Positions 1 to 7,932 of a stretch of 10,095 bases of DNA are shown one piece after another. A program made the translations under genes and the position numbers. Source of the stretch: an uncultured Prevotellaceae bacterium (GTDB lineage Bacteria; Bacteroidota; Bacteroidia; Bacteroidales; Bacteroidaceae). The notes below the pieces were generated by a model, which saw nothing but the letters and a program-made list of their open reading frames with translations, made no database searches and was not told the origin of the DNA. Numbering within the stretch: the stretch's first letter is position 1; the number at the start of each line of letters is the position of its first letter. The DNA lies in assembly GCA_946413885.1 (NCBI GenBank), contig CAMKMK010000077.1, forward strand, positions 1 through 10,095, read 5' to 3'.

Positions 1-3
1 TTC

Positions 4-41
4 GCTCAGAGCACGGGTGGCATCATCATTCAGTTCTGAGC
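4..41 (-). terminator. Possible hairpin at the 3' end of the nuclease gene
   Basis: GCTCAGA (4-10) and TCTGAGC (35-41) are a perfect 7-bp inverted repeat with a 24-nt spacing. The nuclease stop codon (30-32) lies in the loop, so the right arm is still coding. The window ends three bases past the left arm, so a T-tract cannot be checked. The loop is long for an intrinsic terminator. Weak call. Confidence 0.22.
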
Positions 42-803
42 AGGATCCCAGTCCCTCAGGTTTGATCTGGCTTCCAGCTTGTCCTCTATTCTGTCATCCA
101 GTTTCGAGAAGAAATCCATTCCTGTCAATCTCTCGATCTGATCTACTGAACGGACAGCCTTCTCCATAGGTTGCTCAGAATCGTTGTTGGCATAATAGAA
201 ACCAATGGCCTTCTCATGTCCTTTACGAACAGAAAGCACCACTTTGAAAAAACCATCAGGCACTACCGACTTCACCCTCTTCCCTATCGTCTTTGTCTTG
301 CGATCTGCATTATAGACAGGACCACACACGATGTAAACCTTTCCTTCCCTTCGTGCCCAACGTCGACAAGCCAGTTCAAGATTGTTCCACCAGTTGTTGT
401 TCAGTTCATGATCCTGAGGACACATGTTGCTCATATAGAAACACTCCGTCATAGCCTTAGCGTCCCACTTGTTGTCACCCGCAGGACACATGTGCCCACG
501 ATCATATCTCGAACCACTATAATCTGAACTCTGCACGCGATTCTTCACGTCGATCTTCTGGTCTCCCTGAAAATCCTTAGGACGGCGCTTGTTTCCGTAG
601 GTTTCCTTCTTCAGCAGTTCCCAAGCGACCCAATTAGGGTTGTTGTAGTCCTTATTGTAGGACAACGTGTAAGCCTTATGCTCTATGATTTGCTCAGAAA
701 CACCCTTCTTTGTCTTGGGAATCTCCATCCTCATGTAGCTCTGGCCAGCAACACTCAAGGTTGTCAGCATGAAAATGGCGATCAAACATGTACCTTTTGT
801 CAT
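30..803 (-). CDS. Secreted DNA/RNA non-specific endonuclease (DRGH family)
   Basis: Predicted exported nuclease of the beta-beta-alpha-metal family (Serratia nuclease/NucA type), which cleaves DNA and RNA using one divalent metal. Residues 1-20 form a hydrophobic signal peptide ending in SVAG, with no lipobox cysteine. The signature DRGH is at residues 101-104 in the context YDRGHMCPAGD, so His104 is the likely general base. SNMCPQ (125-130) is followed by LN and, eight residues on, LE. Aligned by spacing to Serratia nuclease, Asn135 would be the metal ligand (Asn119 there) and Glu143 the equivalent of Glu127. At 257 residues it has normal length and an intact active site. The ATG start is followed directly by the signal peptide. 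It is transcribed divergently from the large exported protein to its right, with its own promoter about 30 bp upstream. A role in digesting extracellular nucleic acid is inferred. The family assignment is secure; substrate preference is not visible. Confidence 0.93.
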   Translation of the reverse strand: MTKGTCLIAIFMLTTLSVAGQSYMRMEIPKTKKGVSEQIIEHKAYTLSYNKDYNNPNWVAWELLKKETYGNKRRPKDFQGDQKIDVKNRVQSSDYSGSRYDRGHMCPAGDNKWDAKAMTECFYMSNMCPQDHELNNNWWNNLELACRRWARREGKVYIVCGPVYNADRKTKTIGKRVKSVVPDGFFKVVLSVRKGHEKAIGFYYANNDSEQPMEKAVRSVDQIERLTGMDFFSKLDDRIEDKLEARSNLRDWDPAQN

Positions 804-828
804 CTTACTTTTTTCGTTTTTTGGGGAA

Positions 829-859
829 CAAAAGTAAACGTTTTCTTCCAGATTTCAAA
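829..859 (-). promoter_or_regulatory. Bacteroidetes-type promoter of the nuclease gene
   Basis: On the minus strand a -33 TTTG (856-859) is followed by exactly 19 bp and a -7 box TACTTTTG (829-836), matching the Bacteroidetes consensus TTTG-N19-21-TAnnTTTG. Transcription would begin near 822, giving a leader of about 20 nt. The octamer CAAAAGTA (plus strand) occurs twice, at 829-836 and 856-863. The outer copy supplies the -33 element and could also resemble a second -7 box, but it has no TTTG at the right distance. Confidence 0.72.
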
Positions 860-974
860 AGTATAGGCTCACAAAAAGAGGATTTTTGTCTCATCCTGAG
901 AGTTTGAAATGTGAAAAATTCATTTTTGTTGTTGAATTGAGGCCTTCCTTACCCTCATCTTTCAGAATAATCAA

Positions 975-982
975 TATCTTTG
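975..982 (+). promoter_or_regulatory. Candidate -7 box for the large exported protein
   Basis: TATCTTTG matches TAnnTTTG and lies 79 bp before the ATG at 1062. Unlike the other promoters in this window there is no TTTG 19-21 bp upstream; that position reads as a C/T-rich stretch. It may be a weaker or activator-dependent promoter. A transcription start near 989 would leave a leader of roughly 70 nt. Confidence 0.45.
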
Positions 983-1061
983 CAAAAAAAGATGCATTTC
1001 GATGTTACAAATCTCATCCTTTTGCGTCTTTAAGGGCAGATAAACCAGAAAATTTCATCTT

Positions 1062-4000
1062 ATGCAACGCATCCTTTTGTTCCTTTTCATTACTCTGGCC
1101 TCCCTTTCGTCATGGGCACAACAGACTGTCCATAGCCATGTAATAGACGATGAAACAGGCGAGGTTCTGCCCTACGCCACAATCTATGTGCAACCAGGAC
1201 TTGGCACCTTAACGAACTTGGAAGGAGACTTTACCCTCTCCTGCCCTCCTGATGCTACCATTCAAGTCAGTTGCGTTGGTTACACACGCCAATTGTTTCC
1301 TGTCTCCTCCCTTCCTAAGCTTATCCGTCTCAGGCCCCTGAGTACCACTCTGCAGGAGGTCAGCATCATTCCTGTTGAAAGAATCCTTCTTCAAGTCTCC
1401 AAAAAACTTACCCACGAATACAATCGCAAGAAGGGAAAGACCAGTCAATATTTCTATCGTACCACCACTACCTATCCCAATCGCAAGGAACTCGTCGAGG
1501 CCTTCACTCAAGCAAATTCTGCCGTCAACCTGCGCGACCTGACCTTCCTTCGTGGTCATCGAGGTCAAGTCATGGGGAACACCATGCAGAAGTCCACCAT
1601 CGAGAACATGAATTTCCATCATCCTATGGAACTTGGCCCTATGGTACAAGGAGTTCCCTTCTGGAAATTTCTCATCACTCCTCTTCCCTCCAATGTCGAT
1701 TTGCAATACTTCTCCTCTCACTATTCCTATTCCCATGAAGTGCTGCGTGACGAGAAAAATCACATGATCTACAAGATTCACATGCTTCCCAAAGAGCAGA
1801 GCAATCGCACTACCCTGGAGGGCGACCTATACATCGACGCTGATTCCTATCATCTGCTGCGATTCGATGGGACGGTACACGAAATGGAACTCAATGTCCG
1901 TCGAGACATGCACATGGAGTCCACTCCAGTAGAAATCAAGGTACATGTGGACTACAGCCATGATGCTGGCTTTACCAAAGTCTCCAACATCTCCTGCACG
2001 ATGCAGGCTGGCGACCTCGCCAACCGCTCTCTCCTCTATTGCATAGACGACTTGAAGTTGCATTTGCGCAAAGGACAGAAGGTTAGCGAGAATATGCTCA
2101 AATCCATCGATCTGGCAGGGTTCGACTCCACCCTTTGGGCTCATTCAAATATCGTGCAACGCACAACAGAGGAAGAACAGCTTCTCTTTGATATCCGTGA
2201 GGAGGAAAAAGTCCGCGTCATGCAAACAGCCAATCTTGGTCCCTTCCGCTCTCTCGTGGAACGTCTCACAGCGTTTGGTAAGGTAATTCCCCAGGAAAAA
2301 GTCTTCGTCCACATGGACAACACTTGCTATTTCTTGGGAGATACGATTTGGTTCTCTGCCTACACACGCAGCACCATTCAAGATGTTCCTTCACGTGTGA
2401 GCGGGGTTCTTTACGTTGAACTTTTCAATCAGGATGGCTATCTGATGGAACGGAAACTTGTAGAGATGAAAGAGGGGCGAGGAAACGGATTCTTTGCTCT
2501 CGACAAGTCCGCCATCTATGGTGGCATGTACGAACTAAGAGCCTATACCAGATGGCAACTCAACTGGGGGCGTTTCCAACATCCCCACAGTCGTGTGGCT
2601 GCTTCCTGGTTCATCAATCAAAAAGCTGAGCAAGACTACTACCGCGATTATGAGAAACTCTACAGCCGCGTCTTTCCTGTCTATGACAGACCCAAGCAGC
2701 CAGGTCAGTATAACCACGATATGACCCAGCGTACTCTCCGCCGTTACTTCCGTCGCAACATGGATGAGCACCTGCTTACCCTCAACTTCTTCCCAGAGGG
2801 AGGTCATCTGATTGCTGGCATGCAGAACCGCATCGCTTTCGAATGTACGTGGAACGATGGCCAATGGGTGGATGGTTGGCTTCGCTTTGGCAACGATTCC
2901 ATTCGAGCGACTCATCGTGGACGAGGCATCTTCGAGTTCAAGCCTCAAGTAGGGAAAACGTATGTAGCCACCTTCCTCACAGCGGATGGTGACAGCATCA
3001 CGGCCCGCTTGCCTGAAGCTGAGAGCCAGGGAGTGGCCCTGCGAGTCTATCGAACTGGACAAGAATGGCAGATAAGGGCTCAGGTTAGCGATTCTCTCAC
3101 ATTGGATTCACTTGCCATGACCATCATGCGAGAGGGCATCGTCGAGGAGTTCCTTCAATTCCCCAGCACAGGTCGAGCATCCTTCTCCATGCCGTGCAAT
3201 TCCAATTATCCTGCTGGTGTCCACCAGGTTACCGTTTTTGATACCCAAGGACGTGTCTGGGCCGATCGCCTCTTCTTTATGGTCAACCAAGACTTTGCCC
3301 GCCCCACACTCTCTGTCACAGGATTGCATGACCAATACGAGCCTTACGAAAAGATTGACCTCGATCTCCAGTCCACCGCCAAGCAAGCCGATGGGACCAT
3401 CTCAGTTGCTGTACGTGATGCCGCTCATCAAGACCATCTCTTCGATGATGGCAACATTCTCACAGAGATGCTTCTTTCCAGCGAGATACGAGGTTTTGTG
3501 CCAAATCCTGGTTGGTTCTTCCAGCGCGATGATGACGAGCACCATCAAGGACTCGAACTTCTCATGATGACACAGGGGTGGCGACGCTTCAACTGGCGTG
3601 ATATGGCGGTTCGAGGCGAATGGGATCTTACCATGCGTGACGAGCGCACTCCGCTCCTTGTGGGCGAACTTTATGACAACACTTCTTCCTGGGAGTCCTA
3701 TACGCAGGACGATGGTAAGGTGGGACGTATCCGCGACATTCCTGAGAATCCTACCAATAAGATGATGCTGCTTCATGCAGAACTCATCCATCCTGATGAC
3801 CTGAAACATCCCATTGTGGAAGAGAAAGAGGTTAAAGGGCGTGACTTCCGCTTGCAGCTGCCTCGATATTATGGATCCAGCATCTTCTTCCTTGCCGCTT
3901 CTGACAGCACCAAGTGGCGACGTGGTCACACCTATCAATGGACCCAAATGGAGTTCAGCGAGTTGGACAGACCTGATGGGTACCGTTTCCGTTTCAACAT

Positions 4001-4904
4001 CGAGCCAGCCGAGTGCCTGATCCGTATTGTGTGGCCTTATCCACGTTTCACGAAACCCTATGATTTCTATCAGAGCCATCTCTCCAACGTGTCAGACACC
4101 TTAGGTATTCAGCCTGGCCTCTTGGCTAACGGCACACGAGTCCTCAAAGAGGTTTCCATTAGTGCACGATCAGGTGGCATGACACAATTCGACGATTCCC
4201 AACCTGTTCTCATTCTGGATGCTTACGAAGCCTACAACAACATGAAGGATGCTGGAATTCTTTTTGCTGACAATCCCATTGCCCGCACGTATGTAGGCGA
4301 TTACGGACTGGACTGGCCCTACGTTCAAAGTGATTCGTCCTCCTCGCAGATACAGAACGACAGCCACATCTATATGCGCTATGGTATTGGGCCCACCCGT
4401 CGTGCGCTGGAAGGTCTCGATCACATTCCCCAGGACTCCATCTACGCTCCCAAATATCTTCGTTCCTACTCATGGAATTTCTCTTTCAGCCCTGGCGAGG
4501 AGTTGGAGTACTACGATCTTTCCCACATCGACAAATATGTCATCTATACTGACTACAAACCCCGTCTGGAGGGGAATAAAAGGTATCGTGGCGACAACCT
4601 GCCAGAACTCAACATTGCCCAATATCCTTATCCGGATGGCAGCAAACGTGTTTTCTATCGAGACCGTCGATACATTCTCCCTGGTTTCTCTCAGACAGCC
4701 CAGTTCTACAGCCCAGACTACAGCCAGATGACACTCCCTGAGATGCCGCAGGACTATCGCCGCACGCTTTACTGGAATCCCTCCATTCCTCTTGACCAGA
4801 AAGGTCACGCCCACATAACCCTGTGGAACAACTCCACCTCCACCCAAATCAATGTGGAAGCTGAGGGGCAGACCACGGACGGAAAACTCTTGTGGAACAA
4901 ATGA
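1062..4904 (+). CDS. Large exported protein with carboxypeptidase-regulatory-like and macroglobulin-like domains
   Basis: This is a 1280-residue exported protein of a family common in Bacteroidetes, usually annotated as carboxypeptidase-like regulatory domain or TonB-plug-domain protein; its function is not established. Residues 1-19 are a signal peptide (cleavage likely SSWA/QQ). About 22-100 is a CarbopepD_reg-like beta-sandwich (DETGEVLPYATIYV, TNLEGDFTL, VSCVGY). About 105-400 is a poorly characterised beta-rich region. About 408-500 resembles an MG2 macroglobulin domain (EKVFVHMDNTCYFLGDTIWF), and 573-630 has the family motif FFPEGGHLIAGMQNRIAF. LLMMTQGWRRFNW (833-845), a plug-like VLKEVSISA (1027-1035), FYSPDYS (1215-1221) and a closing beta domain (TLYWNPSIPLDQKGHAHITLWN, around 1235-1256) complete the family pattern. 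There is no CxEQ thioester, so it is not a protease-trapping alpha-2-macroglobulin. There is no C-terminal beta barrel, so it is not itself a TonB receptor. Likely periplasmic or surface-exposed; the partner is unknown. No clear Shine-Dalgarno precedes the ATG. Confidence 0.85.
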   Translation: MQRILLFLFITLASLSSWAQQTVHSHVIDDETGEVLPYATIYVQPGLGTLTNLEGDFTLSCPPDATIQVSCVGYTRQLFPVSSLPKLIRLRPLSTTLQEVSIIPVERILLQVSKKLTHEYNRKKGKTSQYFYRTTTTYPNRKELVEAFTQANSAVNLRDLTFLRGHRGQVMGNTMQKSTIENMNFHHPMELGPMVQGVPFWKFLITPLPSNVDLQYFSSHYSYSHEVLRDEKNHMIYKIHMLPKEQSNRTTLEGDLYIDADSYHLLRFDGTVHEMELNVRRDMHMESTPVEIKVHVDYSHDAGFTKVSNISCTMQAGDLANRSLLYCIDDLKLHLRKGQKVSENMLKSIDLAGFDSTLWAHSNIVQRTTEEEQLLFDIREEEKVRVMQTANLGPFRSLVERLTAFGKVIPQEKVFVHMDNTCYFLGDTIWFSAYTRSTIQDVPSRVSGVLYVELFNQDGYLMERKLVEMKEGRGNGFFALDKSAIYGGMYELRAYTRWQLNWGRFQHPHSRVAASWFINQKAEQDYYRDYEKLYSRVFPVYDRPKQPGQYNHDMTQRTLRRYFRRNMDEHLLTLNFFPEGGHLIAGMQNRIAFECTWNDGQWVDGWLRFGNDSIRATHRGRGIFEFKPQVGKTYVATFLTADGDSITARLPEAESQGVALRVYRTGQEWQIRAQVSDSLTLDSLAMTIMREGIVEEFLQFPSTGRASFSMPCNSNYPAGVHQVTVFDTQGRVWADRLFFMVNQDFARPTLSVTGLHDQYEPYEKIDLDLQSTAKQADGTISVAVRDAAHQDHLFDDGNILTEMLLSSEIRGFVPNPGWFFQRDDDEHHQGLELLMMTQGWRRFNWRDMAVRGEWDLTMRDERTPLLVGELYDNTSSWESYTQDDGKVGRIRDIPENPTNKMMLLHAELIHPDDLKHPIVEEKEVKGRDFRLQLPRYYGSSIFFLAASDSTKWRRGHTYQWTQMEFSELDRPDGYRFRFNIEPAECLIRIVWPYPRFTKPYDFYQSHLSNVSDTLGIQPGLLANGTRVLKEVSISARSGGMTQFDDSQPVLILDAYEAYNNMKDAGILFADNPIARTYVGDYGLDWPYVQSDSSSSQIQNDSHIYMRYGIGPTRRALEGLDHIPQDSIYAPKYLRSYSWNFSFSPGEELEYYDLSHIDKYVIYTDYKPRLEGNKRYRGDNLPELNIAQYPYPDGSKRVFYRDRRYILPGFSQTAQFYSPDYSQMTLPEMPQDYRRTLYWNPSIPLDQKGHAHITLWNNSTSTQINVEAEGQTTDGKLLWNK

Positions 4905-4928
4905 TTCATGGGAGAAACATAAAAGATT

Positions 4929-4965
4929 AGGGGACGTCACACAAGTAAACGCCCTCTAACTTTTT
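4929..4965. terminator. Possible bidirectional terminator between convergent genes
   Basis: AGGG-(GA)-CGT (4929-4937) can pair with ACGCCCT (4949-4955) around an 11-nt loop, with a two-base bulge. On the plus strand a T-rich stretch begins at 4961, five bases past the stem. On the minus strand the stem is followed by AATCTTTT. It sits in the 78-bp gap between the converging exported-protein and GH97 genes, where a shared terminator is expected. The stem is short and bulged, so this is tentative. Confidence 0.35.
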
Positions 4966-4982
4966 CTTTGTTTGGAATAGGT

Positions 4983-6932
4983 TTATTCGATAACAGCAGC
5001 AAAACCACCGTTGCGAGCCATCTTGATCTCTACCTCACTGGTACTTGTCACATTCTGCTCCACAACGTTGTAATGCATGGCCTGATAACCAGCATTGGCT
5101 CCATCCACATAAGCCTTCATCTTGAAAGTACGGCCTGAAGGAAGGAAATCCAAACGGACACGGACACTCTGCTCCTCGTTGGTTCCCTGGATAGCACCCA
5201 CAAACCACTTCTGACCAGTACGGCGGGCAAGCACAATATGGTTGCCAACCTTTGCGCTAAGGCAACGGGTCTCGTTCCATACAACAGGCACACTGGCGAT
5301 GTAGCGTGTGCAGGCATCGTTCTCGTAGTAACGGGTGGGATTGTCAGCCAACATCTGGACACCACTCTCCAATACGACATAAAGCGCCATCTGGAAGCAA
5401 CGTGTACCCATGGCCGCAGAATTAGGACGGCGGGAAGCATACAGGTTGGGCTGCATATTCAGCATACCACCAGGAGTAAAGTCGGCAGCACCCACAGCAT
5501 TGCGGATGAAGGGGATGAAGATCGTGTTGTCAGGTGGGCAACCTCCCATCTGCTCCAGACCCTTCACACCTTCGTAGCTGATAAGATTGGGATAACGGTA
5601 TTCCAGACCTGCAGGAGTATAGGCACCATGAAAATCCACCAAAAGCTGATACTTGGCAGCTTCCTTGACAACACGCTCATAGAAGTTCACCATCCACTGG
5701 TCAAAGTGATCCATGAAGTCAATCTTCACACCTGCGACACCCCATCCAGCGTACGTCTTGAAGAGATCCATGTGCTGTTCAACAGTTAGCCAAGGTAACC
5801 AGAGAACCACGCCAACGCCCTTCTGCTTGCAATACTTGATGAACTCAGGCAGACGCAGTTGATCATTGCCCTCGTAGGGTTCGCGTGTACTCTTCGCCCA
5901 ACCTTCATCCAGCAGGATGTACTCGAGGCCGTACTTGGCGGCACAGTCAGCGAAATAACAGTAAGTCTCGAAGTTGCATCCTGATTTGAAGTTCACGTCA
6001 GGACCATAGGGAGCTGCACCGTTCCACCATTCCCAAATGACCTTTCCTGGACGAATCCAACTTACATCGCTGATTTCAGACTTGGCAGCAAGCTGTGCAG
6101 GGATGGTCTGGGTCAGGAGTCCGCGTGAGTCTGTAATGACAACGTATCGCCACGCGAAACTGCGGGTTCCTTCTGTCTTAGCCAGATAAGAGGCTTCCTC
6201 CGTAACGTTGAAACCACGGTCACCCTGCCACTCATATTTCTTGGGTGCAGGTGGGAAAGTACTCTCCACGGCACCGTCTGCAGTAGGACGCAGGCAAAGA
6301 TGAGGATAGTCGCGCAAGTCTGTCTCGCCAATGAGCATCTGCAGATCGTCTGCTCCTGTGAACAAGGCGGGTGTCAAGCCATAGCGGCCGCCATCCTTCC
6401 ATTCCTTGATACTCTGGTGCGTATAGCCTTCCTCGCAAGAGGTACGCCAACTGCTTGGCTGCTGCACGTGGGTAGTCACGTCTATCGCAGGACGCAGGAC
6501 AAAGCGGTCTTCTGTCACTTCCACCTCACCCTTTACCTTCGTCTCGAAACGATAAGCTACGGCATTGTCCAACACACGCAGCAACAGCGTACCGTTCTCC
6601 ACAGCGATGCGAGCCTCAGTATAAGCGTTCGTTATGTCAGAGAATTTCAGGGGAACAACAGGTTTAACACTCTCGCTGACAGAGCGTTGCTTAACGCTTC
6701 CTGCCGTTGTGCCAACAGCCTTGCCAGCCATCTTCATACCGACTTGCTCCATCGTGTAGAGCGTCTGTCCACCACGACTGACAGTCCAACCGAGCTGGCC
6801 CTTCTGGGTGTTTAGTGTAACAACGATGTTGCCGTCTGGCGACTTCACCTGTACCGTCTTTGCCGCACTAATGGAAGTGCTGGTTGCCACAAGGGCTACC
6901 GCAACAAGGAGGAATCTTCTAAGTTTCTTCAT
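4983..6932 (-). CDS. Glycoside hydrolase family 97, predicted retaining type (alpha-galactosidase-like)
   Basis: Exported GH97 enzyme that should remove terminal sugars from oligosaccharides in the periplasm. The start is the ATG at 6930-6932, giving 649 residues and a clean signal peptide (MKKLRRFLLVAVALVA, ending near SAA). An in-frame TTG nine bases upstream would only add MYS and is unlikely. In 649-residue numbering, about 25-290 is the GH97 N-terminal beta-sandwich, about 295-555 the (beta/alpha)8 barrel (starting VIWEWWNG) and about 560-649 the C-terminal beta domain. GVKIDFMD carries Asp405, matching the nucleophile position of retaining GH97 enzymes (Asp415 of BtGH97b). SYEG carries Glu454 as likely acid/base. 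Features of inverting SusB are missing: HHE is replaced by LWLPW, and the second catalytic Glu (NAHEA) reads DFHGA. Substrate is therefore more likely an alpha-galactoside or related sugar than starch. No susC, susD or regulator lies next to it. Family assignment is very secure; the linkage is inferred. Confidence 0.94.
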   Translation of the reverse strand: MKKLRRFLLVAVALVATSTSISAAKTVQVKSPDGNIVVTLNTQKGQLGWTVSRGGQTLYTMEQVGMKMAGKAVGTTAGSVKQRSVSESVKPVVPLKFSDITNAYTEARIAVENGTLLLRVLDNAVAYRFETKVKGEVEVTEDRFVLRPAIDVTTHVQQPSSWRTSCEEGYTHQSIKEWKDGGRYGLTPALFTGADDLQMLIGETDLRDYPHLCLRPTADGAVESTFPPAPKKYEWQGDRGFNVTEEASYLAKTEGTRSFAWRYVVITDSRGLLTQTIPAQLAAKSEISDVSWIRPGKVIWEWWNGAAPYGPDVNFKSGCNFETYCYFADCAAKYGLEYILLDEGWAKSTREPYEGNDQLRLPEFIKYCKQKGVGVVLWLPWLTVEQHMDLFKTYAGWGVAGVKIDFMDHFDQWMVNFYERVVKEAAKYQLLVDFHGAYTPAGLEYRYPNLISYEGVKGLEQMGGCPPDNTIFIPFIRNAVGAADFTPGGMLNMQPNLYASRRPNSAAMGTRCFQMALYVVLESGVQMLADNPTRYYENDACTRYIASVPVVWNETRCLSAKVGNHIVLARRTGQKWFVGAIQGTNEEQSVRVRLDFLPSGRTFKMKAYVDGANAGYQAMHYNVVEQNVTSTSEVEIKMARNGGFAAVIE

Positions 6933-7022
6933 AGAGTACAATCAGTTTTATAGGGTTAATAATTCAATCTTACCATGATTTTGCATCCCACATGTAGTGA
7001 GGATTTACAGGTTTTTCATCCG

Positions 7023-7053
7023 CAAATATACAAGATTTTAAGAAAGCAACAAA
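7023..7053 (-). promoter_or_regulatory. Bacteroidetes-type promoter of the GH97 gene
   Basis: On the minus strand, TTTG (7050-7053) is followed by exactly 19 bp and then TATATTTG (7023-7030), a full match to the Bacteroidetes consensus. The start of transcription is expected near 7016, leaving a leader of about 85 nt before the ATG at 6932. It lies 80 bp beyond the stop of the upstream DUF4130 gene, so the GH97 gene is probably transcribed independently of it. Confidence 0.75.
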
Positions 7054-7133
7054 GGAATGACCTTGAAAAAAAGAAAAATCGTGGACAAAAAAAGGGAACG
7101 GCAAATCCAATGTTGGCATTAAACTGACATCAC

Positions 7134-7910
7134 CTAACCATTTTGTTTCTCTGTCATGTATTTCCAGTATCGACGGGGCATATCGTTGAGTTGCTTGCGT
7201 GGGTTCATGCGCTCGCGGATGCAGATGGCCTTAAAATAGGTGCGCCAGAGGTCCTGAAGCAGATGGTCGTCAGCGCTCAGCACGTCGTCGTTGAGTTTAC
7301 CGTCCTCCAGGTTGAAAGGAACGTCTGCTTCATTTTCAAATGTGACACGAACAACAGACTCACCCCCATAATAAAAACCGTAATGCCGCTTAGCATCGTA
7401 GATGAGCCACGGCTGGTCGCGGAAACGGTCTTTGAAATGTGAAATGATGAGAGGCAGCACGTTGTGGTCAGGGGCAATGACGGTAAGGTAGGTGCCATCC
7501 TTGGCCTTCTGGAAACGGATGAACTGCTTCATGCGCAACTGCTCGTGCAGTACACGGCGGGCGATGTTTGTGACAGCCAGCACATCAGGGTCCGCGTAGT
7601 TGCGGCTTATATCGCCCTGCCGGAACACCTTACATATATATTGGAACAACGGCTGACTGAGCTCACGCAATTCTGAAAGCCAACTGACAGAAATCAGCCG
7701 CATCGCCTCTTTCGTCAACCGCTTCTCCAGTCCTACCCATACGCGTCTCGCCTTCTCCTCCTCAGTTGGTACCTTATACACGCGATCGCAGAAAAGCGGT
7801 AACGCATCTTCCTCGTTAAGAAGTTTCTCAGGCTGCTCCTTGAAAGCGAAGGCATAGAACACCGCTGTCAGCAGCCCGTCCATCGTTCCATCAAATGTGT
7901 ATACCGTCAT
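7134..7910 (-). CDS. DUF4130/TIGR03915-like putative DNA metabolism protein, partner of the radical SAM protein
   Basis: This is a 258-residue cytoplasmic protein with no signal peptide or membrane segment. It matches the family annotated as probable DNA metabolism protein (TIGR03915, DUF4130). The N-terminus TVYTFDGTMDGLLTAVFYAF is the family's recognisable opening. The body is alpha-helical, with RQGDISRNYADPDVLAV in the middle. The C-terminus has DDHLLQDLWRTYFKAI followed by a basic tail (NPRKQLNDMPRRYWKYM) typical of the family. In other bacteria a homologous domain is fused to a uracil-DNA-glycosylase-like domain (TIGR03914), which supports a DNA-repair link. No such fusion or neighbour is visible here. 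The gene begins 22 bp after the radical SAM gene stop, with AGGAAA (minus strand, 7916-7921) five bases before the ATG, so it is the second gene of an operon. No enzymatic motif is obvious; the biochemical activity is unknown. Confidence 0.88.
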   Translation of the reverse strand: MTVYTFDGTMDGLLTAVFYAFAFKEQPEKLLNEEDALPLFCDRVYKVPTEEEKARRVWVGLEKRLTKEAMRLISVSWLSELRELSQPLFQYICKVFRQGDISRNYADPDVLAVTNIARRVLHEQLRMKQFIRFQKAKDGTYLTVIAPDHNVLPLIISHFKDRFRDQPWLIYDAKRHYGFYYGGESVVRVTFENEADVPFNLEDGKLNDDVLSADDHLLQDLWRTYFKAICIRERMNPRKQLNDMPRRYWKYMTEKQNG

Positions 7911-7915
7911 TGATG

Positions 7916-7921
7916 TTTCCT
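7916..7921 (-). promoter_or_regulatory. Ribosome binding site of the DUF4130 gene
   Basis: AGGAAA on the minus strand, five bases before the ATG at 7908-7910, lies in the 22-bp gap after the radical SAM stop codon. It fixes the start at MTVYTF and supports translation from a shared message. Confidence 0.55.
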
Positions 7922-7932
7922 GTCGAGGGGGC

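Noticed and set aside
886..1143. 85-codon plus-strand frame between the nuclease and the large exported protein
   Set aside because: It overlaps the true start at 1062 in another frame, spans the promoter, and has no protein-family character.
3402..4079. 225-codon minus-strand frame inside the large exported protein gene
   Set aside because: Antisense shadow of a gene whose plus-strand product has family motifs throughout; no start signals.
4983..6932. Calling the GH97 gene susB
   Set aside because: The catalytic motifs are of the retaining type and no starch-utilisation genes are adjacent, so the symbol would imply the wrong mechanism and substrate.
7060..7133. T-rich minus-strand tract after the DUF4130 gene as an intrinsic terminator
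   Set aside because: There are T-runs, but no stem longer than about four base pairs could be found before them.
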